From Rhynchopus euleeides (Eukaryota; Euglenozoa; Diplonemea; Diplonemida; Diplonemidae), in the NCBI GenBank assembly GCA_963210315.1, contig OY723258.1, positions 1,240,001 through 1,304,000 of the forward strand: DNA of 64,000 bases, read 5' to 3'. This document shows, one piece after another, positions 1 to 12,052 of the stretch. Position 1 is the first letter of the stretch. The number at the start of each line of letters is the position of its first letter. A program made the position numbers and the translations under genes. The notes beneath the pieces were generated by a model that ran no database searches, was not told the origin of the DNA, and saw only the letters and a program-made list of their open reading frames with translations.

Positions 1-499
1 ATTGGTGCCACTTCGGGGAACCAGGGTGCACGGGCCCCGTAAACCCGCAAGCTCATGCGGTCCAGAGGCATCAGAACCACTGCCGAAGCCCGCCGCGCAT
101 TCCCTTCCCCACCACCACCGCCCCAGACAAAGCTCACCGTAGACCTGTGACATCCACCAACAGGGCCAATATCTTCGGCTGGTGTCAATATAATGACGAC
201 GTCGGATGCTTTCATCTGCTCACGGAATGCCTCAAGAGGATGGGCCACAGCCAGGCGCACCCCGGCCTTCCTTCAACGAAGTGATCCGGGCCAGGGCACG
301 CAGCAGTGACCAGCGCGCCCCTGGTGGACCAAATAGCCCCGCAGAGCCCCTGCAAACAGCATTTTTAGGAAAAGTTGAATAGACGTACTACGTACGTCTA
401 TTCGCTCGCAAAGTATTTTATACTATTTTGGCTAGGTCGATTTAGGCCCGCCCGTTCGCCGAATAGTAGTACTTAGTACGTTTATTTGACCCCCCCCTG
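1..499. mobile_element. TA-target element, right part (left end outside the window)
   Basis: The sequence nearly matches the right part of the element at 4008-4780, including the subterminal GAATAGTAGTACTTAG motif and the end CCCCCCCTG followed by TA. No intact reading frame is seen. Non-autonomous, probably Tc1/mariner-like from the TA target; the superfamily is inferred. Confidence 0.6.
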
Positions 500-3400
500 T
501 AAACGTTTTAAAGTTTAAAACGCCGTTTTAAATTATTTAACCCTTTAAGTCCCAAGGCGCAATATATTGCGCCTACACTTTCGGTTCACATTTTGTTAGC
601 ACGCATTTTTGTCTTTTTGGCAAACCCTGGGCACCATGAAAAGGGTTTGGACAGTTCTTTTCACGACAACAAAAATCGACGAGATATCTGTCTGTCGGTT
701 GCCCGCCGTCAACCCTGAGAATCTGGGCCCAGGTCGGGTTTTCAGGTGAAAACAGCATTCTGGGCCCTTGGCTTTCTGTGCACACCCCAACAAGGTCTGG
801 CATACTTTGCCGGGGGTCTTTGTGCCCGACCCTGGCCATCCGGTAAAGGGGACTCGAGAACCTTTCCAAGGAATCAAGACCCGCCCAGATACACCCCGAT
901 GTGGTGCACGTGTCAACTGAAGGCAAGGGAGTGCCTGATTGTCAATTCCTCGCCTGTCAAATGTACCTGGGACCCCCCGTGTTTAAGTCCCCCCCTTGGA
1001 GACGATTTTCGGCCGGGGGAGACTTAAACACGGGGGGGGCGGACCTAAACGCAGGGGGGGCTTAAACACGGGGGTGGCACGGTGGAGACCAAGAAGACCT
1101 CTTCCGCTTCCGTCGTAGGGGGTTATTCTGGTACGGATGGACTTTTGGCACCCCCCTTTTCGACTCTGACAGCACCTGGAGGTCACCAGGTGGCCTCGCG
1201 GCCACTTGATGACCCTCCAGACCGGCCCACCCCCGTGTTTAGGTCCACCTGTGCTTAAGTCCCCCCCTGCCAGACCCCCAGAGGGGGACTTAAACACGGG
1301 GGTAAGGGAGGGGGACTTATACACGGGGGGTCCCAGGCATGAGTGATATCTTATCCTGGCTTTGGGCCGTGCCCAGATTGAGCCAAGCTAAACTAGAAGA
1401 GTGTCTGATCTACTTGGGGAGAACATATTCGAGGCGCTTCTCTCTTCCGTGCGCAGTTGCAGCACCGAGTAGTCTGCAATAATACGAGACGAAGGGTGCT
1501 GTCCTCTCTGCGGCGACATCTGGTCGAGAACTCCGAGGAGAGGGTAGACGGACACTGGCTGTCGGTGGCGGGATCACGGGGTAGTAGAGCGAGCGCAGGG
1601 CGACATCTCTGCGAACACTCTCTCTGGTTCAGCACTGCTGCGAATCACAACAGTTGCTCTTGCAGCCGTCTGAGACAGACTTCCTGCGAGTGATTGAGGA
1701 AATAACCCCTTTTCGGGTGTTTTCCCACGGTTTGAAAGGGAAAATAGGCACTGAACATAGGCAAAAACCGCCTTGCCCATTCAGTGGCTTCATTCTCAGT
1801 CTTTTTGGCCGAACTTTTTTTTTCGTCGATGCAATTTGACTCGTTCTTTCCAATAACGCCATCTTCGGATGACTTTTTGGGGAGCCCCGGCACCCAAAAA
1901 TTTTTGCTTTCGAAAATCTGCCGTTTTGTCACCCTCAAAATCACTGTTTGTTGGCCGTGCGAAAAAAGAGACATTTTTTTCGGGGCCAAAAAATGGCCAT
2001 CGTGGAATCTTTCAGTCAAACGCGTTCATTTACGGCCAGGGTCGGGCAGAAAAACGAAAATTGAAGCAACTTGGTGTCCAAGGAGAAAAATCGGCCAAAA
2101 TGGCCCAAAATAGCCTTGGGACTTAAAGGGTTAAAACGGGGTTTAAAACGGCAAAAAACCCTGCAAAATATAGGGGGAGACTTTTCGATTTTTTTTTCTG
2201 GAACCCAAAATTGGTCGTTTTGGGCCATCTGAGGCCATCTTCGGCAAAAAAAATCCAATTTTGAGGCTCCCTGGGGGTCCCAAATGGGTGAACAAATTCC
2301 CTGTGTGAAATAGCCTATTGCAGGCCTTTTGAGCATGATCAGGCAAGCACAGCTGTGTGGCAGGGCTTTCTGCGAAAATTCGCCTCCTGGTGAAGTGGGC
2401 TACTTTTCACCCTCCATTCACCCTGGCCTCAACCCGTTCCTCTGCTCACCCTGACGCAAGCTCATGCCCTCATCGTTGACAATCACCCAGAAAAGATTCA
2501 GGATGGTACAGTACAGACTTGGGTGCACGAACGATCCAACGGTGGTGCCTGTTTGACTTGCTGGTGTATGGTTGATCATTGCTTGTTACGTACATTTCGC
2601 TTTCTCAGCGCCCCCGCCTTCACCGAAACCCGATGCCCAACACGAGCGGTGTGGCGCCCGTGGTACTGACCCCTTCGGACCTTAACTCCAGCGGTAGCCG
2701 CCGGTTTCTTCAAAGAAACTCATCGATGATGTCCCCCCAGAGTGCAGGTTCCTGCTGCCTACCCACGGTCATTAGGGTGCCGAGAGAATGGCTAGGTGAT
2801 CAAATAATTGTCCCAAACACTAGCTTGGACAACAGCCAGAGCAACCCCAGGTGGGGCGCAGCCGAGTGCTGCAACCATCGTTCTGACAGCAACAACATCA
2901 CCTGGCTGTCTTGTTGAACACAGCCGTGATGAAGCTGGCCGCACTTCCTGTTTGGAGTTCATCGGGATCCGTTCTGCAAAAGTGAAAGTTGGAGGCAAAG
3001 AATAGATGACGAGGATGGTTACGCCTTTTGTAGGCTTCTCTCGATCAGAGAAGTCGGGCGTCCATAGGAGAGTAAAGGGAATACAGATATGCTCCTCTCA
3101 AAGAGGGGCAGGCCAAAGGTAGGCTCCAGGTGGCAACTGGAACTGTGCAACTTTTCCAGAAGGTGCTTCCAGGACTGTCGAAGGAGCTGGTGGAGTTCGC
3201 TGGGTCCATTGTCACCCCCATCATGGTGATCCGGCCTTCAACCTGCGACTTTGTATCATGGATTCAGCTCAAAAGGGTGCACATCGAGTGATGCAAGATG
3301 AAGATTCAACACTCCAGAAATATGCTGATGTCAAACTGCATTATTCCTGAGAACAACGGAGGGGGTGTGCCAACTGATGCCGGTGCGATTGATGCAACCC

Positions 3401-3603
3401 TCACCACAACGTCAGTGCCACCTATTTTCCACCAATAATGTGTCCGCTGTGACAGGAATGCAGGAATAATCACCCAGAATATGAGCTGGGGGGCCTCAGG
3501 GGGCATGGAAATTTTTTTTGGCCGAATTTTTTTTTTGGTGTGAAAACACCACAGAAACGCCCTGTTTTAACCCCCGTTTTAAACTCCGTTTTAAATTAAT
3601 TTA
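500..3603. mobile_element. AT-rich element X with GTTTTAAA-type inverted ends
   Basis: Both ends carry repeated AAACGGRGTTTAAAACGG-type blocks in inverted orientation (about 505-540 continuing at 2131-2155, and 3560-3603). The TTAA element at 541-2130 splits the left block, so X is the older sequence. Between 2160 and 3540 I see no recognisable gene, only short spurious frames. Exact boundaries are uncertain; the similar AAAC/GTTT-rich sequence at 3971-4007 and 4781-4806 may belong to the same unit. Confidence 0.4.
541..2130. mobile_element. piggyBac-like non-autonomous element, copy 1
   Basis: It starts CCCTTTAAGTCCCAAGG and ends with the inverted complement CCTTGGGACTTAAAGGG. TTAA flanks both ends (537-540 and 2131-2134), the target duplication typical of piggyBac elements. 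The 1590 bp hold no transposase. The left end has an extra palindrome, GGCGCAATATATTGCGCC. Copy 2 (13440-16231) is nearly identical over the shared part and lies in the opposite orientation. Confidence 0.8.
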
Positions 3604-3970
3604 CTGGGGGGGGGGGCAAATACAAGCATATATGCTTGTATTAAGCGTGCCAGCTCGCATAATGCGGGGCTTTCTGGAAAAATTATAAATGGTTATACTG
3701 CGAATACAAGCATACTAAAAACCCAATTTTTGTTGACCAGGCTAATACAAGCATACATGCTTGTATTAGCCTGGTAGAAAAATTTATATTTTTGTGGTGG
3801 AAAACCCCCCAAAAACCCCAAAAATACCCAATATTTTCTACCAGGCTAATAGAAGCATATATGCTTCTATTAGCCTGAAAAATTTATTTAAATCCGGATT
3901 TTCATAATATGCTTGTATTCGCATGTATGCTTGTATTAGCATGTATGCTTGTATTTGCCCCCCCCCAGTA
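3604..3970. mobile_element. Foldback TA element with AATACAAGCATA palindromes
   Basis: It begins CTGGGGGGGGGG-CAAATACAAGC and ends with the inverted form, TTGTATTTG followed by CCCCAG, with TA on both sides (3602-3603, 3971-3972). The interior repeats palindromes built from AATACAAGCATA and TATGCTTGTATT. No coding capacity. Probably a Tc1/mariner-type MITE. Confidence 0.65.
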
Positions 3971-4007
3971 AAACGCGTTTTAATTTAAAACATTTAAAAC
4001 ATTTACA

Positions 4008-4780
4008 GGGGGGGGTCGAATAAACGTACTTAGTTGAATAGTAGTACTTAGCCGAATAGTAGTACTTATTTTTTTGGGGCTCTGGGGCACGTTGGGCCGT
4101 TGAATACAAGTACTTACTTTGTACACCCGTTTTTTTGGGAAATATCTCGTTTTTTTTGAGATTTTCTTTATGGAGGACCGCCTGCCAGTGGAGGGGGCAC
4201 ACAAATCCGCAAACTTTGGGGCAAAGAATGGAGACAAGGTCTATTAGTGCCACTTCGGGGAACCAGGGTGCACGGGCCCCGCAAACCCGCAAGCTCATGC
4301 GGTCCAGAGGCATCAGAACCACTGCTGAAGCCCGCCGCGCATTCCCCTCAGCTACGGCGTCCGCAGTCCCCACCACCACCGAGAAGATGTGAACGGATGG
4401 CCCCAGACAAAGCTCACCGTAGACCTGTGACATCCACCAACAGGGCCAATATCTTCGGCTGGTGTCGGATATAATGACGACCGCCGATGATTTCATCTGC
4501 TCACGGAATGCCTCGAGAGGATGGGCCATAGCCAGGCGCTCCCCGGCCTTCCTTCAACGAAGTGATCCGGGCCAGGGCACGCAGCAGTGACCAGCGCGCC
4601 CCTGGTGGACCAAATAGCCCCGCAGAGCCCCTGCAAACAGCGTTTTTAGGAAAAGTTGAATAGACGTACTACGTACGTCTATTCGCTCGCAAAGTATTTT
4701 ATACTTTTTTGGCGAGGTCGATTTAGGCCCGCCCGTTCGCCGAATAGTAGTACTTAGTACGTTTATTTGACCCCCCCCTG
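4008..4780. mobile_element. TA-target element, complete copy
   Basis: Inverted ends CAGGGGGGGGTC and GACCCCCCCCTG are followed inward by AATAAACGTACT-type motifs and several GAATAGTAGTACTTA repeats. TA flanks both sides (4006-4007, 4781-4782). A minus-strand frame at 3936-4529 crosses the left boundary and resembles nothing I know. The right two thirds repeat the start of the window. Confidence 0.65.
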
Positions 4781-4782
4781 TA

Positions 4783-6220
4783 AAACGTTTAAAACGTAAA
4801 GTTTTAAATGGGGGCTAACAACAATGGGGGGGGTGCCCGGAGAGTGGTGAGCTTCTGCTTAATCAGAAGCACGCTCCCCTGAAACATCGGATAAGAAATG
4901 CGTGGGAGCTAGGTAAACACATGGCCTCTAAAGAGAAAAATCTACGAAAAAAACGCTGCGAACACGGCCAAAAATCGTTCAAATCGTTCAAAAAGAACTC
5001 GGGAAGAAATATGTAACACTCCTAAACACTTGCGTAAAATCTACGTATTAACTACGTAAACCGGCCTTTTCAGGGACACCAACCCCTTCTTGTAAAGGAT
5101 GTGCTGGTTTGTCTGCACAACCACGGCAAACCGGGAGGATTGTTGCCCCCTCTCCCCCACACCCCCCTCTCCTTTCTTTCCCTCTCCCCTGCGCCCTTGG
5201 CATGCCGGGAACACAAGTCATGACAAGCGGAAGGCGCGGGGAGGGGGTTGGTGGTGCAGATCACCACACACGGTGGTGGAGTAGCGGGGTTTCAAGTGTT
5301 TCTGTTGCATGCAAAAGGAAAATCAAGGCGTGTTTTCTTTTATTTGCAATGCGAATTGCGAGCGGGAGGGCGACAAGGGGTGTGGGATATTCCTTTGAGA
5401 CAAGACGGGGGGTTTTGTGATTTGCCCGAAGATTACACCATGTCGTCTAACCTGCAACAGAAACCCACGCAATACAGTGGCAGTGATGACTTCACTCTTC
5501 TGTGCCAACTATGCCGATTTTTTTTGCCGCCTATTTTGTTAGCGAGGCTTGCTTTTCTGCATTTCTGCGATCGAAATGGCTTCGCTTGCAAATTCCACAA
5601 ACCGCACGTGATCGGTTCCAACCTGCACACAAAAACACTTGGAATAAATGTTGCCTTCAACCCTGTGCGTCACCCCCTCCCTGACTCCCTACGCGAGCAC
5701 CAGCAACCTAAGTTTCTACTCCAGATGATGTGATCGAATAGAGCAAGGCTACGGCCTGAACAGCGGTGGCAAAGCCATCCGCCGAGGGCGGTGTGTGTGT
5801 GTTTGTGTTTGTGCTGTGATTATATATTTCTATTGCCGGAAGTCCAGCATCCCTAAGTATTGCCGCTGTGTGGGCCTGTTGGCAGGCTTGCCTCAGCCTG
5901 CTGGAAACGGGGGGGAGGAGGGGGCGGGGGATAGGATAAGTGTGTGGTGTCTAAACGGCCCCCTTGCAAATGGTAGCGGTGTTTATGTGCTGCGCTTCAT
6001 AGCCCGGCCCTGACCCCCCTCCCCCCTCTCCTCACCCCCAGCCCCACTCTTGCGCACAGAAGGGCCTGGCTTTGCATGGTGTCTTTTTTTTGCGCCTTTT
6101 GAGAGGGACCTTGCCCCACCAGCCCCCCCAACAACACACACAGGCGGTGTCCCACAAGCGGCACCTCTTCGTACACACCCCGCCAGAGGGCAGGCCCCGG
6201 TTGGGTTGTCGGATCCTGCG
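4783..6220. other. Intergenic region upstream of LSM4
   Basis: No gene is supported. Short frames (for example 5248-5733) have no recognisable composition or motif. The last 200 bases are pyrimidine-rich with several AG dinucleotides, suitable for a spliced-leader acceptor for LSM4. Confidence 0.4.
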
Positions 6221-6861
6221 ATGCCGCTGCCACTCCAGCTGCTGAAGGCTACGGCCGGGCACCCGATGCTTGTCGAGCTGAAGAGTGGGGAAAGCTACAA
6301 CGGGCATCTGAAGAGCTGCGATGACTACATGAACCTGCATCTGGTTGAGGCGGTGCGCACCACAGCGGTATGTCGTGGGGTGACTCTTTTCAACGAGGGG
6401 TATAGGAAGAGGGGGCACCGTGGGACCGCGTTCTGATACGGAGGCCACGTCCTGTTCTAGCCGGGTCAGTAAAGCTAGCAGTACTGAGGGGCTGTTTGTA
6501 CTGCAGAAGAGGTGTGTGTGCAGTGTTCAGACCCTCGCTCGGTGCGACTTACACTAAAACAAGTGTATTTTCTTTGTTCATCCCTGCCGGGGAATACGGT
6601 TCTACGCACTGTGCAGCGGCAGCAGGTCATGAGTACACCTTGACGAATCTCTTCCCTCTTCCACAGTGCGGCGAGCGGTTTTTTAAAATGGCTGAGTGCT
6701 TCATCCGTGGCAGCACCGTGCGATACATGCGCGTGCCAGAACAGCGCATGGCAGCTGCAGAGGAGGCGGCAGCAAAGGCGAAGAAAAAGGCAAAACCGAA
6801 GAAGCGAACGAGACCCGACGACAAGCCCGGGACGCAGACAAAGAAGACAAAGGGGGCGTGA
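6221..6861 (+). CDS. LSM4: U6 snRNA-associated Sm-like protein LSm4 (two exons)
   Basis: Join 6221-6367 and 6667-6861, giving 113 residues. LSm4 is a subunit of the LSm2-8 ring that binds the U6 snRNA 3' end and of the LSm1-7 ring in mRNA decay. Exon 1 carries the Sm1 motif ([17 protein letters not shown], then CDDYMNL), exon 2 the Sm2 motif with the [12 protein letters not shown] signature. The tail is basic ([12 protein letters not shown]). The two exons are in different frames of the genomic sequence; only splicing of the 299-nt GT-AG intron gives a continuous Sm fold, which fixes the structure. The start is the first ATG that yields the canonical [10 protein letters not shown]-terminus. 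First of the + strand host genes; the PDZ gene follows. Confidence 0.93.
6368..6666 (+). other. LSM4: Spliceosomal intron of LSM4
   Basis: The donor is GTATGT at 6368 and the acceptor is CTTCCCTCTTCCACAG ending at 6666. It is 299 nt, phase 0, between codons 49 and 50, separating the Sm1 and Sm2 motifs. Confidence 0.88.
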
Positions 6862-7438
6862 CCGGCGTGTCACCGCGTCTCCGGTGTGGGGTGGGGTTAG
6901 TTTTACTGAGTGCCCATTTGCAAATGACCGTGCCACCCTTCTGGGCCTGGAGCTCGGGCACCCTCCACCTAGCCACTTGCATGACGCCGCGCGCGGTGCG
7001 CCTCAGGAGGAGCGGCTGGAGGAACAGAAGAGGTTCACACGCAACGGCCGACGTGCCTGGTGTTCAGGGCTTCGCGCCAACTGGCCCACGCAGCCTGCTT
7101 GCCTCCTGCACAGCAGAAGGCTGGCGTGTCAGCCCACGCCCCCCCCCCCACACCCCGCAACACCTAACCCCACCCCAACCCCGCCTCCGGGCGGCGGGGC
7201 ACCACTCCCCAGAGGGGGCCTAGAACCTCCGCACCGCACACACTCTTCGGCAGCAGCGGGATGGACCCCCTCTGCCCACCACCTGCCGCCTCCCCCCATC
7301 AGTCCCACCCCTTTTTGTGTAAACGCAACACAACACTGCTGCACACGCCTGTCCCCCTGTCCCACTTGTCTTCTGCCTCCATCACCATCAAAGGCCTTCT
7401 CCCCAGCCAGGCAGGGGCAGTGTGCCATCGTCTCAGCC

Positions 7439-9013
7439 ATGGGGTACGATGACGCTGTGAAGCGCATCCTAGAGGTAGGTGCAGAGGGCGTGCTGGCCCG
7501 CCCCGACGCGCTGTACGACATGCTGGTGGGTGTGGTGTCGAAGCTCGGGGAGTTTGAGGGCCTGAAGCACCGCGTCGGCAGCCTGGAGGAGGTCGGCACG
7601 GCACACAACGAGCAGATCAACAACGCGAAGCGTGCCATCAACCTGCTCTACAAGCAGGGCGGCGGCGCAGCACGGGGGCAGGAGGCTGCCACACCGATGA
7701 GCGCAGCATCAATCGAGACACCTGCCACTGTGGCGCCCAGCGGCCTGCAGCATATCGAAGACCAGATCAGCGCTGCGAACGACAGGCTGGACAGGTTGGA
7801 CCGTCTTCATGATATCATGAGCGAGCGCATGTCAATCAACCAGGCCCTGCTGCAGAAGATCAAGACGCTCGACGAGGTTGTGCTCGGGAGGCAGCACGAA
7901 GGGCACGGCATGGCAGAGACCCTGACGCAGCACGGGCAGGCGATCTTCCAGATGGAGCAGCGTGTCGACGGGGTGATCGACAACATCTACCAGGTGTCGC
8001 AGAAGATGGATTCGGGGCGAACCTCGCCTGTTGACGACCAGCTGGAGCCTGTCCGCAAGGAGCTGAAGCACGTCGAGAAGAAGCTTGTCACTGCACTCTC
8101 CAACGTCGCGACGCGGGTGTCAGACTCTTCCTACGAGATAGATCGCCTCCGCGCGCAAGAGGAGGGCGTGGTGCACGCGCGGATGAAGGAGATTGAACAT
8201 ACCCTTGGCAGCCTTCAGAGGGGCTGCGACGGCAAGGCAGACCACACCGATTTGGACCGCGTCCGTGATGAGGTGGTGAACCGCTGCGACGCGATGTCCG
8301 ATGAGGTTGGGTCGCTGTTCAAGCTGTTCGATCTGAACAAGCGGGATGTGGTGTGGGCCGTGCAGAGCAGCAACCCCTCCGACAAGCTGCAGGTGCTGCA
8401 CGCCCTCCCCTGCTTCGCAGGGCTCACCCTGGCGGTGTCGCGGCTGAACCCACAGCCCCACTACAGCCAGCTGCAGCCGCCGCCCTCCCCGTCGCCGCCC
8501 TCCTCCCCCCGCGGGAAAGCCCTCGCCGTGATGCCCGCACACCCAAGCGTCACCGGGTTCGACATCCCCGCCTCCAGGAGCAACGCAAGCGGCACTGCCA
8601 AACAGTTCCCCGTTGTAGGGCTTGAGATTGTCGACGGGCCTGGCCCGGGCACAGGGGTCCGTGTGGTGTCGGTGCTGAGCGGGTCCCCTGCGGCACTCTC
8701 CGGCATGCACACCGGGGACCGGATCCTCAGCTTCAACGGCACACCGACAGACACACGCTCGACCTTCATGGAGGCTGCCCTACGCTGCCTCCCCGGCACC
8801 CGAGCTGCGTTAGTCCGTATCACCCCCCTCGCGCCCTCCGTGCCTGAGCACGTCGACATCGTCCTCGGTGGCTCTGGCGTGGCACCATCAGGTGTCCACC
8901 AGCTCCGCCGACAGTCCACCGCATACGGCGGGGCAGAGGCGGCAGTAGTCCCCCCAGCTGGGGTGCGGTCTGTGACAGGGCAGGGCACGCCACCAGCCTC
9001 GCCTTGGAGGTAG
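7439..9013 (+). CDS. Coiled-coil protein with C-terminal PDZ domain
   Basis: 524 residues. Residues about 30-310 are heptad-rich, with predicted coiled coil (for example DQISAANDRLDRLDRLHDI and the KELKHVEKKLVTAL stretch). A Pro/Ser-rich linker follows (about 345-360). Residues about 390-462 match a PDZ fold: GLEIVDGPG, then VVSVLSGSPAALSGMHTGDRI and LSFNGTPT, the carboxylate-loop, alpha-A and GD.I elements of PDZ modules. It is probably a scaffold binding C-terminal peptides; no enzyme domain is seen. The frame is open upstream to 6707, but I chose the ATG at 7439 because a pyrimidine-rich stretch ending in AG lies about 30 nt before it and the upstream codons are low-complexity proline. Confidence 0.75.
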   Translation: MGYDDAVKRILEVGAEGVLARPDALYDMLVGVVSKLGEFEGLKHRVGSLEEVGTAHNEQINNAKRAINLLYKQGGGAARGQEAATPMSAASIETPATVAPSGLQHIEDQISAANDRLDRLDRLHDIMSERMSINQALLQKIKTLDEVVLGRQHEGHGMAETLTQHGQAIFQMEQRVDGVIDNIYQVSQKMDSGRTSPVDDQLEPVRKELKHVEKKLVTALSNVATRVSDSSYEIDRLRAQEEGVVHARMKEIEHTLGSLQRGCDGKADHTDLDRVRDEVVNRCDAMSDEVGSLFKLFDLNKRDVVWAVQSSNPSDKLQVLHALPCFAGLTLAVSRLNPQPHYSQLQPPPSPSPPSSPRGKALAVMPAHPSVTGFDIPASRSNASGTAKQFPVVGLEIVDGPGPGTGVRVVSVLSGSPAALSGMHTGDRILSFNGTPTDTRSTFMEAALRCLPGTRAALVRITPLAPSVPEHVDIVLGGSGVAPSGVHQLRRQSTAYGGAEAAVVPPAGVRSVTGQGTPPASPWR

Positions 9014-9240
9014 GGCGGGTGGGCGTGTGTGTGTGTGGTGTGTCCATGGCGTTGGATTCAGCAGTTGCATCGCGAAAAGTATTGGGGCTGCCCCCCCCCC
9101 ACCCTGGTTTCCTGTCGAGCCTGGGTTTGGGCAAACGAGGGTGTGGGGAGGGAGGGGCAGGTGTGGGGTGGGGGCATTCCTTGCAGGCAGGGGGGTTGAC
9201 GAATCGGCCCGGCTGCCGCATCGTGTGGGGATGTTCCGAA

Positions 9241-10445
9241 CAGGCCTGGGCGGGGAACGAGCCCTTTTTCCAGGTTTTTTGGGTCGGGGAACCAGGTTTT
9301 TTCTAAGAATTTTTACAAGGGATTTTTTGCTCGCCCCCCCACAGTTTCCAGGCGCGTGCCCGTCAGGCGGGACTTTTTCTCTGATTTCTCTCCGCGTCAT
9401 CATGTGACAGCTCTTGAGTGATGCCCAGAGATGCTTGCGGCAGAGAGTGCCCCTCATGCGCGTTACAGCTGAAAATGAATGAGGATCATCTGGCACTCGT
9501 TCTCATCGGGGGTTGTGCTCCGCAGGGACTCAATACACCTTGGCACTCTCGCAGGACTGGACATGCCAGCAGCTGGAGGACAGTTACAAAGCTGCCACTC
9601 CCCGACGCCACCCACCTGCTGGCCCCTTCAGGTCTGAAAGCCCAAAAACTCCCGGGGATTTTTGCAGTGGTGCGCACCATATTCAGCGCAGTAGGGTGAT
9701 CTCTCCGATTTTCCAAAACTGCTGGTTTACTGGTTTGGGGAACGGTCGTCGGCAGACCGTTGAAATGCCCGTGTTAGCAAGGCACACTCACGTTTCAGGT
9801 AGCGTGTCGCGTGTCACGCATGTCGCGAACGCGGCAAGTGTACCTCCCAGGTGGGGAAGCCCGACCTCCTGTCCGATGTCAGTCAGGCTTCGAAGAAGCG
9901 CTTCATGGATGCGGCGCTGACCTCCTACGCTGCACTGTACCCGGGGAAGTGAGATAGATGGACGGGCACACGCTACATGGGGGGTCTGGGGGGCGGAGCC
10001 CCCCAGCCGCCGGAGGCCACGGTAGCGAACACCTGTTCGTGTGGGCGTACAGATTCTGTGCGAGTTGGCTGCGTCCTCAGAGGCGACTGGAGTGGTTGGA
10101 CCCCGACCTGATGGGATTCGAAGGGCTTGAGTACGAGACGTACGCCACAGGGGGGTCTGGGGGGCGGAGCCCCCCAGCCGCCGGAGGCCACGGTAGTGAA
10201 CGTCTGGCTCTCCAGTTGGCCAGCAAGGCGAACGGTACGGGGGACAGACTTCCCTTCCATCCTTGTGCGCACCCTGTCGACTGGGGAAAACTTAGAAAAA
10301 ATTTTCTCCTCTGCGAAACAACCTTAGAAAAAAATTCCCCTAACAAAATTCTTAGAAAAAAAAAATTTTCCTTACAAAAATTCTTAGAAAAAAAGTTCAG
10401 AATCCTGAAAGTGGGGAACAAGCCCCCCAGTTAGGAACAGCCCTG
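9241..10445. mobile_element. 1.2 kb hAT-type non-autonomous element, copy 1
   Basis: Starts CAGGCCTGGGCGGGGAACG and ends AGGAACAGCCCTG, with an exact 8-bp target duplication GTTCCGAA (9233-9240, 10446-10453). CAGG ends and 8-bp duplications are typical of hAT elements. TTCTAAGAATTTTTACAAGG lies inverted inside both ends. No transposase. It carries two copies of the dispersed hairpin repeat (about 9980 and 10150). Copies 2 and 3 are at 26185-27390 and 47983-49184. Confidence 0.85.
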
Positions 10446-10862
10446 GTTCCGAAGTATTATTTTTTTTTTGCGAAATCTTCTCCAGGGATAGTGGGTGACT
10501 TTCCAAATTCTGCAAAAAAGCCGGTTTTTGCCGGTTTTCCCGTTTTTCGTTTTTTGGCGCCGTTTTGGCGTTTCCTGTCCATGTATGGGGTGAGCGGGGC
10601 ACCTGCCCGCACCCCGACTTTGGTTGCTTCATAGCCGACGGACACCTCACACAGCACCCCACATACACCCTGTTGGAGATGTGTGAGGTGCTGTGGGAGA
10701 GCAGGTGTCCTTTGCTGCAGCCATGGATCTGTCTCAGACAACGTCAGGAGTGCCAGAAGGTGCACGCCAAGCCCTTGAGAGACCACTGCTGGACAGGGGG
10801 GCTGAAGGGGAGTCCCCGGGCTTCGTGATCCAACAGCGCCGGGCGAGGCAATGTCGATCGCC

Positions 10863-11137
10863 AGTGGACAACGAGGAAGTCGTACAGACTTGTGTGCAGG
10901 GGTGGGGTAGTCTGCACGTACTCCGTCTTCACTCACGACCATGTCGTATTCCTGGTGTTGTGCCGTTTCCCACTTGCCATGGTGCACCAACGGTACATAT
11001 GTCCACTCGACAGGCACACAGCACAGCGGGGGGTCTGGGGGGCGGAGCCCCCCAGCCGCTGGAGGCCACGGTAGCGAACATCTGGCCTTCTCCTTCGCGT
11101 TCTTGGACTCTTTGGATCAATCGCGGTTCGTAGTGGG
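10863..11137. repeat. 275-bp dispersed repeat with hairpin core, copy 1
   Basis: This stretch reappears at about 20638-20909 with few differences, from GTGGACAACGAGGAAGTCG to CGGTTCGTAGTGGGGC. It contains one hairpin repeat at about 11030-11087. No inverted ends or target duplication could be defined. Confidence 0.6.
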
Positions 11138-12052
11138 GCCATTATTGGTGCCCAGGTGACCTGTGTCCCCTCTGAGCAGGGTGGGCATAGTCGGGAAAAA
11201 AGTGGAATTTTCCCGAAAATTTTTATAGTTTTTTTTTTTGAAAAACCGGTTTTGCAAACCGGTTTTTCATTAGCACCCACTGTCCCTGATCTTCTCCCCA
11301 CCATCCCTCCTCCCCCCCCCCCCCATCAGTCTCGGCCTAACCAGATCTGCTAGATGGATCCAGCCGGCTGCAGTGCCGCGTATTTTATTCGTTCGGGTTT
11401 GTTTGTTTTTACACTGTTGGGTGGGGGGAGGGGGGCGCGAGGGAGAGGGGCAAGGGGGCGAGGTGTGAGGGTAGGGGTCTCGTCTCCCCCTCCTCATTCC
11501 GTCCCCTGATAATTCCTGAAAACCCCCCGAGGTTTTGTTTTTTTTGCTTGCCCACACCCCCCCCCTCCGCTCCAAAACCCTCACCCCCCGCCCATCTGTA
11601 AACACCACCGCCACCACCGCTTCCTCGCACTTCCCCCCCTGTCTCGCGGTTGGTGATGATGTAGCTTCTAGAATTCGTATGGCATGCAACGATAGAGCGG
11701 AATCCCAAATTGCGATGAGGTACCACAAAGGCATACCCCCACCCCCACCCCCACCCCACCCCCTCGCAAATACTTCGCGCGCCCTGACGCCTGACGCTGC
11801 CTCCACCCCCACCCCCTACCCACTGGCGTAGCGAGCCGGGAGGTCAATTCTCTCCATTTGTCTGAAACGGTCCTCAGAGCGGTCTTCGCTCCGCCCTGCC
11901 CCTTTGTTGCCCCTCCTCCGCCCCCTCCCCACGCATATTGGTGACCGACCCCGCCTATCAACCAGACGCCTCCTCGGCATCTGCATGCTGCCACATTCCC
12001 ACCCCTCCCCCCCGTGGCAGGGACGGTCCGCTGCACACACTGCAGGGGCACG
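11138..12052. other. Intergenic region upstream of the TPM-domain gene
   Basis: No gene is supported. There is a palindrome AAACCGGTTTTGCAAACCGG near 11244-11265 and long C-rich tracts. Pyrimidine-rich stretches ending in AG just before 12053 are plausible trans-splice acceptors. Confidence 0.4.

Noticed and set aside
573-926. 117-codon minus frame repeated at 15846-16199
   Set aside because: Conserved only because it lies in both copies of the TTAA element; no protein family and no start context.
3600-4800. CRISPR array from repeated short motifs
   Set aside because: The repeats are palindromic, unevenly spaced and confined to transposon-like units with TA flanks in a eukaryotic genome; no cas genes.
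5248-5733. 161-codon frame upstream of LSM4 as a gene
   Set aside because: No recognisable motif, no clear acceptor, composition like intergenic sequence.
6707-7438. N-terminal extension of the PDZ protein
   Set aside because: It overlaps LSM4 exon 2 in another frame and is proline/histidine low complexity; the ATG at 7439 follows an acceptor-like AG.
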